Source: Sneathiella sp. (GTDB lineage: Bacteria > Pseudomonadota > Alphaproteobacteria > Sneathiellales > Sneathiellaceae). From it: 64,000 bases of DNA. Of this stretch, positions 51,528 to 60,255 are shown in pieces. The DNA lies in assembly GCA_002706985.1 (NCBI GenBank), contig PAKP01000077.1:44814-108813 (forward strand). Direction: 5' to 3'. The notes beneath the pieces are model-generated. The model searched no databases. It was not told the origin of the DNA and worked only from the letters and a program-made list of their open reading frames with translations. Numbering within the stretch: the stretch's first letter is position 1; each line of letters begins with the position of its first letter. Made by a program: the position numbers and the translations under genes.

Positions 51528-52546
51528 TGACCCTGAAATCCGGAGAGGAAGCTCGTCAAATTCTCGCCGAGTTCATCGGAGAGATACCCTCCTTCTTGTA
51601 CCAGAAGCGTGGGAAGTTCCAATGTCGAAATTGCACTGCCCAGTCTTGCAAAACCGGGTGTCGTGATCGACAGCCCCTGAAGCGGATCATTTTCGTAAGA
51701 ATCGAGCCCGAGCGCAATCACGATGCAATCGGCGCCAAAGGCCTGAATTCGTTTGAACGCCTTGTCGAGGGTCTTCAGATATTCATCATCGCCTGTTCCG
51801 CGCGGGAGGGGGAGGTTCAGGTTGTAGCCACGCCCGGCGCCCTCACCCCGCTCCTGCGTGCCGCCCCAGAAAAAGGGATAGAACCTGTCCGGATCGGCAT
51901 GAATGGAGACTGTCAACACATCGCCTCTTTCATAGAAAATGCCCTGTGTTCCGTTTCCATGGTGAACATCCACATCCAGGATTGCCGGCTTTTTTCCGGC
52001 CTTGAGAAGATGCTCCGCGGCGATGGCGGAGTTGTTCAGGAAGCAGAAGCCGCCCGCATAATCGCTGAAGGCGTGATGGCCGGGCGGACGGCAGAGCGCA
52101 TAGGCGGATTTCTCCCCCGACAGCAGGAAATCCGCTCCGGTAAGCGCCGATTGCGCGGACCAGTAGGCGGCCTCCCAGGTGCCGGAGGCGATGGGACAGG
52201 CGGTATCGGCTTGGTGGTATCCAGCCTGGCCGACGGCTGATTTGGGGTAGTTTGCGCGCCGTCTGTCCGGATGGACATTTGGAATGACCTCTTCCGAAGC
52301 GCCGTCAATCCGCCGCCAGCGCTCATATATATTGCGGAGAAACTGGAGATATTCCGCCGTATGAATGGCGGCGATGGGCCCTGCGCCATGGTCCTCTGGT
52401 GCTTGGACCTTACATCCGGCGGCGATGGCACCTTCTTTTAGGACATCGATCCGCTGGGGCTGCTCGGGATTGGGGTGCGCAACACCGCTGGACATGAAAT
52501 TCTTTGGGTCATGGGCCCGTTGCCGGTCGTCAAGAATTGCTTTCAT
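51524..52546 (-). CDS. Acetylpolyamine amidohydrolase (class II histone-deacetylase-like)
   Basis: A 340-residue zinc amidohydrolase. The charge-relay pair is His157-His158 (PPGHHAF), the zinc ligands are Asp193, His195 (DVDVHHGNGT) and Asp282 (GLDSYENDP), and the transition-state tyrosine is Tyr321 (EGGYLS). These positions run two or one lower than those of the Mycoplana ramosa acetylpolyamine amidohydrolase (341 residues) as I recall them. The PKSAVGQAGY and PIASGTWEAAYWSAQ segments also fit. It would deacetylate N-acetylputrescine, N-acetylspermidine or cadaverine. Pot-type transporter and aminotransferase neighbours support this. Confidence 0.93.
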   Translation of the reverse strand: MKAILDDRQRAHDPKNFMSSGVAHPNPEQPQRIDVLKEGAIAAGCKVQAPEDHGAGPIAAIHTAEYLQFLRNIYERWRRIDGASEEVIPNVHPDRRRANYPKSAVGQAGYHQADTACPIASGTWEAAYWSAQSALTGADFLLSGEKSAYALCRPPGHHAFSDYAGGFCFLNNSAIAAEHLLKAGKKPAILDVDVHHGNGTQGIFYERGDVLTVSIHADPDRFYPFFWGGTQERGEGAGRGYNLNLPLPRGTGDDEYLKTLDKAFKRIQAFGADCIVIALGLDSYENDPLQGLSITTPGFARLGSAISTLELPTLLVQEGGYLSDELGENLTSFLSGFQGQ

Positions 52547-52588
52547 GATTTCCCTCAGTCAGTTTGACTAGAAATACGTATGTGATTG

Positions 52589-53947
52589 TCAGGCGGCGTT
52601 CGACTGGACGGGCAGGTCCGCTTCTGCCGCGAAGGCGTCGAGGGCCAAAACCAGGAGTTCCATAATCTCCCCGACATCCTCCGCCGTTGTAATCATCGGC
52701 GGGCAGACAAGAAAATGATCGCCGTTGTGACCGCCCCGACTTCGCCGTGAATAGATGATCAGCCCTTTGTCATAGGCTATGTCAACCAGTCTCTGGAACG
52801 CGTTCAGCTCTTTCGGAAGCGGTGCCATGCTCTGGCGATCCGAAACCAGCTCGAACGCGAGCAGTAGGCCCATGCCGCGCACGTCGCCGATGAACGGATA
52901 GCGGGTCATCAGCTTTTCAAGCTCGGATTTCAGCAATTTGCCGACTTTCGTGGCATTACTGATCATCCCCTGAATCTCGATTTCCTCTATCACCGCGAGA
53001 CCAGCGGCACAGGCAAGCGGGTTTCCGGCGTAGGTATATCCATGCTGAAATCCGCCAGCGGCGAGAACCGGCTCGACAATCGCATCATGTGCAATCATCG
53101 CGCCGAGCGGCGCATATCCGGCGGCAAATCCCTTCGAGATGACAAGTATATCCGGCTCGACATCCCAATGCTCCGCCGCGAAAAAGCGCCCCGTCCGTCC
53201 GCCGCCTGTCATCACCTCGTCATGGATGAGTAAAATGTCGTACTCGTTGCAGATCTCCCGGATACGCCCCATATACCCGGCGGGTGGAACCAGTGCGCCG
53301 GTTGAGGCGCCGCCGACCGGTTCGACAATAAAGGCGAGAACGGTTTCCGGTCCTTCTTGCAGAATGCGCTCTTCCAGCATATTCGCGTAATGACGGCCGG
53401 TTTCTTCCAACGTCATGTCCAGCCCGTCGAGATAGGCGCGCGGCGCCGGAATTTTCGGCATCGGATGCATCATCGGATCGAACGGGGCGGTCATCGGTGC
53501 ATAACCGGTGAGGGCCAGCGCGCCGAGCGTCCCGCCATGATAGCTCGGGTATCGTGAAATAATCTTGTATCGCTGGCTTTCTCCGACCGCGAGGGCATAT
53601 TGGCGGGCCAGCTTGACGGCGCTTTCTACGGCCTCGGAGCCACCTGAGACAAAAAAGACTTTCTCCAGTCCATCTGGAGCAAGGGCCGCCGCCTTCGTCG
53701 CCAGCCGCTCAGAGGGTTCCGTCTCGAAATGCAGGCGATATCCGAAGGTGGATTTTTCCATCTGGCGGCGCATGGCTTCCAGGACATGCGGGTTCGAATG
53801 GCCGATATTGCAAACCATCGCGCCGGAAGAGCCGTCAAGATAGCGCTTGCCATCCACGTCCCACATATAAATTCCCCGCGCCTGCGCCAGTGCGGGGCGG
53901 CGCAGCCGGGTTTGATAAAACAGGTTGCTTTTGGGCCGTTCGGTCAT
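52589..53947 (-). CDS. Class III aminotransferase, probably for polyamine or omega-amino acid
   Basis: A 452-residue PLP enzyme. It has SGGSEAVESAVKLARQ for phosphate binding, YHGGTLGAL, Asp243 in HDEVMTGGGRTGR, and Lys272 in ISKGFAAGYAPL as the Schiff-base lysine. Similar enzymes transaminate putrescine, spermidine or beta-alanine/GABA with pyruvate. It overlaps the potA-type gene by four bases (ATGA), so the aminotransferase is made with the transporter. It is distinct from the Atf enzyme at 31161. Confidence 0.92.
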   Translation of the reverse strand: MTERPKSNLFYQTRLRRPALAQARGIYMWDVDGKRYLDGSSGAMVCNIGHSNPHVLEAMRRQMEKSTFGYRLHFETEPSERLATKAAALAPDGLEKVFFVSGGSEAVESAVKLARQYALAVGESQRYKIISRYPSYHGGTLGALALTGYAPMTAPFDPMMHPMPKIPAPRAYLDGLDMTLEETGRHYANMLEERILQEGPETVLAFIVEPVGGASTGALVPPAGYMGRIREICNEYDILLIHDEVMTGGGRTGRFFAAEHWDVEPDILVISKGFAAGYAPLGAMIAHDAIVEPVLAAGGFQHGYTYAGNPLACAAGLAVIEEIEIQGMISNATKVGKLLKSELEKLMTRYPFIGDVRGMGLLLAFELVSDRQSMAPLPKELNAFQRLVDIAYDKGLIIYSRRSRGGHNGDHFLVCPPMITTAEDVGEIMELLVLALDAFAAEADLPVQSNAA

Positions 53948-55029
53948 GCCGTCTCTCCGGGAAGGACAACGCAGTCCTCGGGGCGAACACGGATGGAAAC
54001 AGCCTCGCCAACGGAGAAGGGGGTTGTCTCGATCATATTGATCGCCTGCAACTGCACACCTCCGACACGCAGGAAGTAGCGGGCAGCCTGTCCCTGGTAA
54101 TCGACGGTTTCAACGCTCCCCTCGATGGCAAAGCGATCGTCTGCTGCCGTGGCCTGAGGACAAAGGTTGAGTTTTTCCGCGCGGATGACGAGCTTGACCT
54201 GCTCGCCTTCTTGGACGTTGCGTCCCCGGTCTTTGGGCAGGGTAATCGCACCAATTTCGGGGACCTCCAGTGTGACGCTGGTCTCCAATGCCGCCGTACA
54301 GCGGGCGTCAAGAATATTGGATGTTCCCAGAAAGCGGGCAATGAATTCACTGGCCGGATTGTTATAGACTTCTTCAGGCGGGCCGACCTGTTCAACGCGT
54401 CCTTCGGACATGACGATGACAAGATCGGACATGGCAAGGGCTTCGGACTGGTCATGGGTCACGAAGACGGTTGTGATTCCCGTCTGCTGCTGAATGCGCT
54501 TGAGCTCGATCCGCATATCCTCGCGCAGATTTGCATCGAGCGCGGAGAGTGGCTCATCCAGCAACAGCACGTCGGGTTCGATAATGATCGCGCGGGCGAG
54601 GGCAATACGCTGCTGCTGTCCGCCGGAAAGCTGTGCGGGGTATCTGTCTCCGACGTCTGGTAGTTGAACAAGTTCCAGCACATCTTTGACCCGTTTTGTG
54701 ATATCCGCTTTTGAAACGTCGCGGTATTTAAGGCCGAAGGCGACATTCTGGGCAATTGTCTTGTGGGGAAACAGCGCATAGTTCTGGAACACGATCCCGA
54801 GGTTGCGCTTATGAATGGGGAGGTCGTTCACCCGTTCGCCGCCGATGGTGATGTCCCCTTCCGTCGGGTCAAGAAGCCCGGCAATCATGCGAAGGGTTGT
54901 CGTCTTGCCGCAGCCGGACGGTCCGAGAAGCGTGATAAAACTTCCCTCCGGTATCTCCAGCGACATGGGATGAACGGCGGTAAAGGCCCCGAAGCGCTTG
55001 ACGATATTTGTTAGGCTGACGACACTCAC
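53944..55029 (-). CDS. potA: Spermidine/putrescine-type ABC transporter ATPase (PotA family)
   Basis: A 361-residue ATPase. Walker A is GPSGCGKTT, the signature LSGGQQQRIALARA, Walker B VLLLDEPLSALD, switch His in VTHDQSEA, and a C-terminal TOBE domain from about residue 270. The GTG at 55029 has GGAG seven bases upstream and is preferred over the TTG at 55035. It energises the PotB/PotC permease. A GC-rich hairpin separates it from the binding-protein gene. Confidence 0.93.
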   Translation of the reverse strand: MSVVSLTNIVKRFGAFTAVHPMSLEIPEGSFITLLGPSGCGKTTTLRMIAGLLDPTEGDITIGGERVNDLPIHKRNLGIVFQNYALFPHKTIAQNVAFGLKYRDVSKADITKRVKDVLELVQLPDVGDRYPAQLSGGQQQRIALARAIIIEPDVLLLDEPLSALDANLREDMRIELKRIQQQTGITTVFVTHDQSEALAMSDLVIVMSEGRVEQVGPPEEVYNNPASEFIARFLGTSNILDARCTAALETSVTLEVPEIGAITLPKDRGRNVQEGEQVKLVIRAEKLNLCPQATAADDRFAIEGSVETVDYQGQAARYFLRVGGVQLQAINMIETTPFSVGEAVSIRVRPEDCVVLPGETA

Positions 55030-55057
55030 GAACAATCTCCTTGACTGAGAATGAAGG

Positions 55058-55087
55058 GCTCCCCGCCCGCCGGAGCGGATGGGGAGC
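55058..55087 (-). repeat. Intercistronic stem-loop between potD and potA
   Basis: GCTCCCC (55058-55064) pairs with GGGGAGC (55081-55087). The loop is GC rich with a second possible pairing GCTCC/GGAGC. It lies just after the binding-protein stop. No U-tract on the minus strand; likely a stabiliser or partial attenuator. Confidence 0.5.
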
Positions 55088-55095
55088 GATTGGGC

Positions 55096-56235
55096 TTAGT
55101 AGCCTTTCTGGATACGACCGAATTGCTTCGACCATTCCTGTTCATGATCGTTCCAATAGGTCGGATCAGCGAATGTAAGGCCGTCCAGCGTGCCGGTCGG
55201 ATCAAAGGCCGGCAATTTCGGAATTTTCTCGCCCAGCTCGACTTTTTTCGGATCGAGGGCCGGCGGATAATTCTGGCCTTCCGCCACCGCAATGGAAGTT
55301 TCCGGCGCCAGCATGAAGTTCAGAAGTTCCTCGCAGGCCTCCATGGGGGAACCCTTGATGACGAACAGGCATTCCTGCCAGCCGAACCCGTTGGGTGGAT
55401 CCATATAGCCGATGTCATGCCCCTGTTCCTGAAGGGCATAGACCCGTCCGGACCAGGCTTCCGTTGCATAGATTTCCTCTTCTGCGAGCAGGCTCATCAG
55501 TTCCGCACCGGAGCTCCAGTATTTGAGCAGCAGGTCGCGGTTCGTACGAATGGCATCCCAGACCGCATCCATATCCGTTGCGTTGTTCGGGTCCTGCCCG
55601 GTCTGCAGGGAGCCGTACCAGATCCGCGTCCGCCAGTCACCCCAGGCACCGAGCTTGCCTTTCAGCTTTTCGTCGATCAGCAGCTTCGCGCCCTTTTCCT
55701 TGGCCTCTTCGTCCGAGATATGCTTGCGGTTATAGGCAATCCCGGTCGTGCCATAGTCATAGGGAACACAGGACAGCGTTCCGTCCGTCACCTTGCGGAA
55801 GACATTCGTCAGCTTTGGAATGACAAATTCAAGGTTCGGGATGTTTTTCTCGTTCAACTCGCTGGTCAGGCCGAGATTGTTGTACCGGGCATAGTCGAAG
55901 ACCCCGGACAGATGAGCAATGTTGTATTCGCCCGGCTGACTTGCCTTGATACGGGAAATATACTCATCGCCGCTGCCGAAAGTGCCGTCAACGACCTTGA
56001 TCCCGGTCTTCTTGGTGTAGGGGTCAAACGCATATTTGCGGAAGGCCTCGGAAACGACGCCGCCCCAACCGTCGAAGCGGACTTGCTCCGTTGCCGCCAG
56101 GGCATTCCTTGCATAAGGCGTGGCCACGCCATAGGCGAGACCTGCCGCACCGATCAGGCCGAGGAAAGAGCGTCTGCTCAAATCTCCGTTATTGTAGCGC
56201 TCCAGTAATCTTTCATAGCGTTTCGAATTATCCAT
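55096..56235 (-). CDS. potD: Spermidine/putrescine-type ABC binding protein with Tat signal (PotD family)
   Basis: A 379-residue exported binding protein. Residues 20-46 carry a twin-arginine signal (LSRRSFLGLIGAAGLAYG), so it is probably folded before export. The mature part has the PotD-type start VRFDGWGGVVSEAFRKYAFD, followed by GTFGSGDEYISRIKASQPGE and a C-terminal EELLNFMLAPETS. It delivers a polyamine or an N-acetylated form to PotBC. Final ligand assignment rests on the operon context with the acetylpolyamine hydrolase. Confidence 0.92.
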   Translation of the reverse strand: MDNSKRYERLLERYNNGDLSRRSFLGLIGAAGLAYGVATPYARNALAATEQVRFDGWGGVVSEAFRKYAFDPYTKKTGIKVVDGTFGSGDEYISRIKASQPGEYNIAHLSGVFDYARYNNLGLTSELNEKNIPNLEFVIPKLTNVFRKVTDGTLSCVPYDYGTTGIAYNRKHISDEEAKEKGAKLLIDEKLKGKLGAWGDWRTRIWYGSLQTGQDPNNATDMDAVWDAIRTNRDLLLKYWSSGAELMSLLAEEEIYATEAWSGRVYALQEQGHDIGYMDPPNGFGWQECLFVIKGSPMEACEELLNFMLAPETSIAVAEGQNYPPALDPKKVELGEKIPKLPAFDPTGTLDGLTFADPTYWNDHEQEWSKQFGRIQKGY

Positions 56236-56275
56236 TTGATACCTCCTGGGTTGTAAAATTTCTTAAGAACGTGGG

Positions 56276-57061
56276 TTATCCACCACTTTTTGTTGACATC
56301 TTCCGGACAATCGCAATTCCGATCAGCGGCAGGCCGACGGTCAGGAAAATCATGACGGTGCCGAGCGCATTGATCTCCGGCGAGATCGAATTGCGCAGCA
56401 TGGCAAAAATCTGGGTCGGAACGGTTTCGACACCGCCCGGTTTCCAGAACAGGGTGCCGGTGATGTCGTCAAAGCTGATGGTGAAGGCGAACAGCATACC
56501 GGCAAAGACCGCCGGCGCGAGCAGCGGCAAGGTGATCTGGAAGAAGGTTTGCCGCGGACTGGCGCCGAGACTCATGGCCGCTTCCTCGACGTCGCGGCGA
56601 ATGTTCACCAGCCGGGCCTGAACAACAAGGACGACGAACGGCAGCGTAAAAATCACATGCCCCATCAGCAGCAGGAAAAAGCTCTTGTTGATGGACAGCG
56701 CATTCAGGAACAGAAGCAGAGCCACCGCCAGCACGACCTCGGGCACCAGGATCGGCGCAATCAGCAGGGTCGAGATCATATTCTGTCCCGGCACCTTATA
56801 GCGGATAAGCGCGAGGCTGGCGAGGACACCGAGGGTCGTGGAAATGATGGCGGTTAGCGCCCCGAGAAGAAGCGATGTCTCGAAGGCACGCAGGATCGCA
56901 TCATTGTTCGCCAGCCTGATAAACCAGCGGAACGAGAAGCCGGTAATCGGGAAGCTTCCAAACTGATTAGCATTGAAGCTCAGCAGGATGACAACGCCGA
57001 TCGGCAGGAACATGAACAGATAGACCAGGAGCGTCCAGAATCGAAGCAATATCCAGCTCAT
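56276..57061 (-). CDS. potC: Spermidine/putrescine-type ABC permease (PotC family)
   Basis: A 261-residue permease with six helices. It has the EAA loop DVEEAAMSLGASPRQTFFQITLPLL and the PotC-like GSFPITGFSFRWF. It overlaps potB by four bases. The 40-base gap to potD holds a standard ribosome site (AGGAGGT before the potD ATG). Confidence 0.93.
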   Translation of the reverse strand: MSWILLRFWTLLVYLFMFLPIGVVILLSFNANQFGSFPITGFSFRWFIRLANNDAILRAFETSLLLGALTAIISTTLGVLASLALIRYKVPGQNMISTLLIAPILVPEVVLAVALLLFLNALSINKSFFLLLMGHVIFTLPFVVLVVQARLVNIRRDVEEAAMSLGASPRQTFFQITLPLLAPAVFAGMLFAFTISFDDITGTLFWKPGGVETVPTQIFAMLRNSISPEINALGTVMIFLTVGLPLIGIAIVRKMSTKSGG

Positions 57062-57927
57062 TTGCCCAATCCTTTCATTAGCTGCCCCATCCCGAGGTAA
57101 TGGTTATAGATAATGACCAGAGCGCCCAGTACGGCAAGCAGCATCAGGGAGAGGGCCGAGCCGAGCGGCCAGTCGAGCTGGGTGATGATGGCTTCGAAGA
57201 CGAGATTTGCGAACATCGCGTCGGAGGGACCGCCGAGAATAATCGGCGTGATATAGGTTCCCGCGGCGAGGACGAAACAGAGCAGTCCGCCGGCGGCAAG
57301 CCCCGCAATTGAGAGCGGTAAAGTTACCTCGAGGAAACTCTGCCATCCCGTTGCCCCGAGGGATCGGGCGGCATCTTCCAGCGTTGTGTCAATGCCTTCA
57401 AGGCTGACATAGATATTCAGGATCATGAAGGGGAGCAGGAAATGCACGAGACCGAGAACAATCGTCACCTGATTGTAGAGCATCTGGATCGGCTCATCGG
57501 TAAGTCCGAGTGTTATCAGCAGCGTGTTCAGGGCGCCGGAAACGCCCAGAATATTGATCCATGACATGGTGCGGATGATATAGCTGATCCAGAACGGCAG
57601 CATGAGGAGAAGCAACAGCAAGGCCTTGTGGCCCTTGGATCTTGCAATGAAGTAGGCGGCTGGATAACCGAGAATGGCGCAAACGACAGTGGTGATCGCC
57701 GCAATCTTAAGCGTGTAGAGCAGGATATCCCGATAAAAGGGATCGGTCAGCGCTTCCTGCCAGTTGTCGAGATAGAAGCCGACCTGATCCGCGCCGGTCG
57801 AGGTGCGCAGCCAGAATGAATAAACGACGATAAAGAGGAGCGGGATAATGAGCAGCAGTGTGACCGCTGTCAGCGAGGGCGCCAGCAATTTCCATGGTTG
57901 CCGTGCTTCGCGCGTCTCGATTGTCAT
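57058..57927 (-). CDS. potB: Spermidine/putrescine-type ABC permease (PotB family)
   Basis: A 289-residue permease, the first gene of the seven-gene leftward operon. Six helices, EAA loop TLEDAARSLGATGWQSFLEVTLPL, and LPFWISYIIRTMSWI typical of PotB. The ATG at 57927 has GGGGAGA upstream and is preferred over one seven codons earlier. It is divergent from a LysR gene across a 109-base region with two direct repeats. Confidence 0.93.
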   Translation of the reverse strand: MTIETREARQPWKLLAPSLTAVTLLLIIPLLFIVVYSFWLRTSTGADQVGFYLDNWQEALTDPFYRDILLYTLKIAAITTVVCAILGYPAAYFIARSKGHKALLLLLLMLPFWISYIIRTMSWINILGVSGALNTLLITLGLTDEPIQMLYNQVTIVLGLVHFLLPFMILNIYVSLEGIDTTLEDAARSLGATGWQSFLEVTLPLSIAGLAAGGLLCFVLAAGTYITPIILGGPSDAMFANLVFEAIITQLDWPLGSALSLMLLAVLGALVIIYNHYLGMGQLMKGLGK

Positions 57928-57982
57928 CAGGTCTCCCCATACCCTCAATAAATCTTCTGGATTAAAGGGTTACATAGCGGTT

Positions 57983-58027
57983 AGTATTGATCAAATAGAT
58001 AATGGCAATGTTCAGTATTGATGAAAT
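57983..58027. promoter_or_regulatory. Two AGTATTGAT(C/G)AAAT direct repeats, candidate LysR binding sites
   Basis: AGTATTGATCAAAT (57983-57996) and AGTATTGATGAAAT (58014-58027) match at 13 of 14 bases and are 31 bases apart, about three helical turns. They lie between the divergent potB and lysR genes. The first contains ATTGATCAA-type dyad symmetry, as LysR sites (T-N11-A) do. Cooperative binding on one DNA face is plausible. Confidence 0.55.
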
Positions 58028-58036
58028 TTATATTCT

Positions 58037-58996
58037 ATGGAAAAGACGGACCCGATCGAACGCCTCGCCCGTGAACTGGACTGGAACTTGCTCCGGACCT
58101 TCATCGTTATTGCTAAATCGAAAAGCTTGACTGAAGCGGCCGAGGTTCTGCGCCTGAAACAGCCGACCTTGTCGAGTGCGCTGAAGCGGCTGGAAAGTAG
58201 GGTCGGCAAACGCCTGATTGACCGTTCGCCTGGAAACTTCCGCCTGACAGCGGCGGGAAAGCTGCTGGAGCGGGAGGCCATTGAAATCCATGGAGCCATC
58301 CTGAGGCTTGGCACCCTGATGCGGGATGTGACGGATGAGGTGAGGGGGCATGTCCGGATTGCTATGGCCAGCCATGTTGTGAGCCCGCTGTTCAACGATA
58401 CTCTCACGGAATTTCATGCGACACATCCTCATGCGACCTTGTCCATCGATGTGACCGCAAGCCGCTATGCCATCGAGAATCTGACTGCCCGACATGCCTC
58501 GCTGGCAGTGTGTTTGGTTCATGACCGCAGCCCAAAGCTGCGCTACCGGCGTATGTTTCAGGAATATTTCGGGTTCTTCTGCGGCCCCTCCCATCCGCTG
58601 TTCGGCAAGGAAAGCCTGACCATTGCCGATCTCGCGGGGCATTCGTCGGTCAGTTTTGTCACCGACCAGATGGATGATGCCCTGCGGCCCGTAACTCTGA
58701 TGCGGGCGGAGGCGCATTTGAGCGACCGGGTTGTCGGAACATCCGCCCATCTGGAGGAAGTGCGGCGGATGATTATCGCCGGCCTCGGGATTGGTCCCCT
58801 GCCCATTCACGTGGTGCGCCGGGATATTGAGGACGGCCAGCTTTGGCAGTTGCCGCCATACGAGGATGTAAGGAAGATCGATGTCTATGTGGTCTGGAAC
58901 CCCAAGGTGCAGATGAACCGTGCCGAGCAGGCCTTTTTGGAAGCCCTCCTTGCGCGGATTGATCGGACCGATATCAGTGAGCGCACCTACCGTTAA
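58037..58996 (+). CDS. LysR-family transcriptional regulator of the Pot/acetylpolyamine operon
   Basis: A 319-residue LysR protein. The winged helix spans residues about 12-70 (TFIVIAKSKSLTEAAEVLRLKQPTLSSALKRLE). The effector domain has HVRIAMASHVVSPLF and a C-terminal region with GLGIGPLPIHVV. It faces the polyamine operon and probably activates it in response to a pathway intermediate. The start at 58037 has no clear Shine-Dalgarno sequence. A strong bidirectional terminator follows. Confidence 0.92.
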   Translation: MEKTDPIERLARELDWNLLRTFIVIAKSKSLTEAAEVLRLKQPTLSSALKRLESRVGKRLIDRSPGNFRLTAAGKLLEREAIEIHGAILRLGTLMRDVTDEVRGHVRIAMASHVVSPLFNDTLTEFHATHPHATLSIDVTASRYAIENLTARHASLAVCLVHDRSPKLRYRRMFQEYFGFFCGPSHPLFGKESLTIADLAGHSSVSFVTDQMDDALRPVTLMRAEAHLSDRVVGTSAHLEEVRRMIIAGLGIGPLPIHVVRRDIEDGQLWQLPPYEDVRKIDVYVVWNPKVQMNRAEQAFLEALLARIDRTDISERTYR

Positions 58997-59024
58997 AATC
59001 TCGGGCAAGCCACAAAAAGTCACA

Positions 59025-59063
59025 AAAAAGGCCGGAAGACACTCCTGGTCAACCGGCCTTTTT
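59025..59063. terminator. Bidirectional rho-independent terminator
   Basis: AAAAAGGCCGG (59025-59035) and CCGGCCTTTTT (59053-59063) are perfect complements with a 17-base loop. U-tracts occur on both strands. It separates the convergent LysR and binding-protein genes. Confidence 0.9.
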
Positions 59064-59083
59064 CGCAGGTGGTGCCTGCCGTC

Positions 59084-60079
59084 CTATTGTGCGGTCATCT
59101 TGAGTGAGCCGTCGAGATATTCATTTGTATAGGATTCCGCCGGATCAAATGGCTTCTCCATGCCAAAATATGTTTCAATCAGATCGTAGGTGTTCTGAAT
59201 ACGCTCTCCATCGAAGAAACCCAGCCCTTCCGTCGTCGTCGTTTTGTCAGCCATCAGGTCCTTGACCCGCGTCCATTGATCATACATGGCTTTCTCATCA
59301 AGGCCGCTGGCCGCTGTCATCAGGGCTTCGACACATGGCTTCGGATCCTCGACACAGGCGCTGTAGGCGCGCTGGGTGACCGAGACAAAGGTGGCTACGG
59401 CCTCGGGGTTTTCCTTCATATATGTGGTATTGACGATGAAGGAGTTGCCATAGGGGTTAATGCCATACTCGCTCCAGCGGAGATGTGCCAGGTCATCTCC
59501 AAAGGCGGCAACCTTCGCATCATGGCCATTATAGAACTCGCTGATAATATCAACTCGGTCGGCAGCGAGGGAGGGATTCTTCGCAGGAGGCGCGAGATTG
59601 ACGAAGCTGACTGATCCCGGCTCAAGGCCAACGGCTTTCTCGAACGCCGGCCAGAGAACACGCGCGGCATCTCCCGGAGGATTGCCGAGTGTGTGACCGG
59701 CAAAATCTTTCGGTTCCTTCATGCCGGAGGACTTTTTCCAATAGAGAGTAAGCGGCGAGTTCGCATAGAGGACCATGATGGCGGTCAGGTCCGCGCCCTT
59801 CGATTTGGCGACAAATGCCGTGCCCAGCTCGGCGATGCCGAATTCAGATGCGCCTGTGCCGACGGTCTGCGCGGCGAGGCCGGAGCCCTTACCACTATTC
59901 GCCGTCAGGTCGAGGCCCGCATCGGCATACCAGCCCTGTTCAATGGCGTAATATATGGGCGCGTGGTCAGCACCCGGCGTCCAGTTCAGGATCAGGTTTG
60001 CTTCCGCTGCCCAACTGGCAGTACCGGACATGCCTAGAAGCGCTGCGCCGGCAATCCATGTTTTTAAAATTTTCTTCAT
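59084..60079 (-). CDS. NMT1/THI5-type ABC substrate-binding protein
   Basis: A 331-residue exported protein. The signal peptide is cleaved after ASWA (about residue 24). The mature part has the NMT1 landmarks LNWTPGADHAPIYYAIEQGWYADAG near the start and KGSGLAAQTVGTG. Related binding proteins carry pyrimidine, thiamine precursor, nitrate, sulfonate or riboflavin-type ligands. It is encoded on the opposite strand from its presumed permease (61060). A RutR-like regulator between them suggests a pyrimidine, hydantoin or related amide ligand, which is inference. Confidence 0.9.
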   Translation of the reverse strand: MKKILKTWIAGAALLGMSGTASWAAEANLILNWTPGADHAPIYYAIEQGWYADAGLDLTANSGKGSGLAAQTVGTGASEFGIAELGTAFVAKSKGADLTAIMVLYANSPLTLYWKKSSGMKEPKDFAGHTLGNPPGDAARVLWPAFEKAVGLEPGSVSFVNLAPPAKNPSLAADRVDIISEFYNGHDAKVAAFGDDLAHLRWSEYGINPYGNSFIVNTTYMKENPEAVATFVSVTQRAYSACVEDPKPCVEALMTAASGLDEKAMYDQWTRVKDLMADKTTTTEGLGFFDGERIQNTYDLIETYFGMEKPFDPAESYTNEYLDGSLKMTAQ

Positions 60080-60225
60080 CGCTGTCTCCTGTTGTAGATA
60101 ATGCTAAACGGGTACGGCTAAACAGTCTCAGGCGGCCACGGGCACTCAAATACAGTCGCTGTGGTCAAATTAAGTTGTCAGATCGTGCAATAATGTTATC
60201 TATGTCATAATGGAAGTCAATATCT

Positions 60226-60245
60226 ATCCAACTGGTTGGTTGATT
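60226..60245. promoter_or_regulatory. TetR operator copy 1 (upstream of the TetR gene)
   Basis: On the minus strand this reads AATCAACCAAC-CAG-TTGGAT, identical to copy 2 except for the three central bases. It contains the perfect palindrome CCAAC-TG-GTTGG. It lies 11 bases upstream of the TetR start and about 150 bases upstream of the divergent binding-protein gene, next to a TTGACT element on the minus strand. Confidence 0.75.
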
Positions 60246-60255
60246 TAGAGGGAAA

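Noticed and set aside
51524..52546. Idea that the amidohydrolase is the missing ectoine-pathway deacetylase DoeB
   Set aside because: DoeB belongs to the AspA/AstE metallopeptidase type; this protein has the histone-deacetylase fold motifs and sits in a polyamine operon about 19 kb away.
55051..56208. 385-codon open frame opposite potD
   Set aside because: It is fully antisense to a clear Tat-exported binding protein and has no recognisable domain; long antisense frames are common at this GC content.
58028..59023. 331-codon open frame opposite the LysR gene
   Set aside because: Antisense shadow covering the LysR gene and running into the terminator; no recognisable domain.
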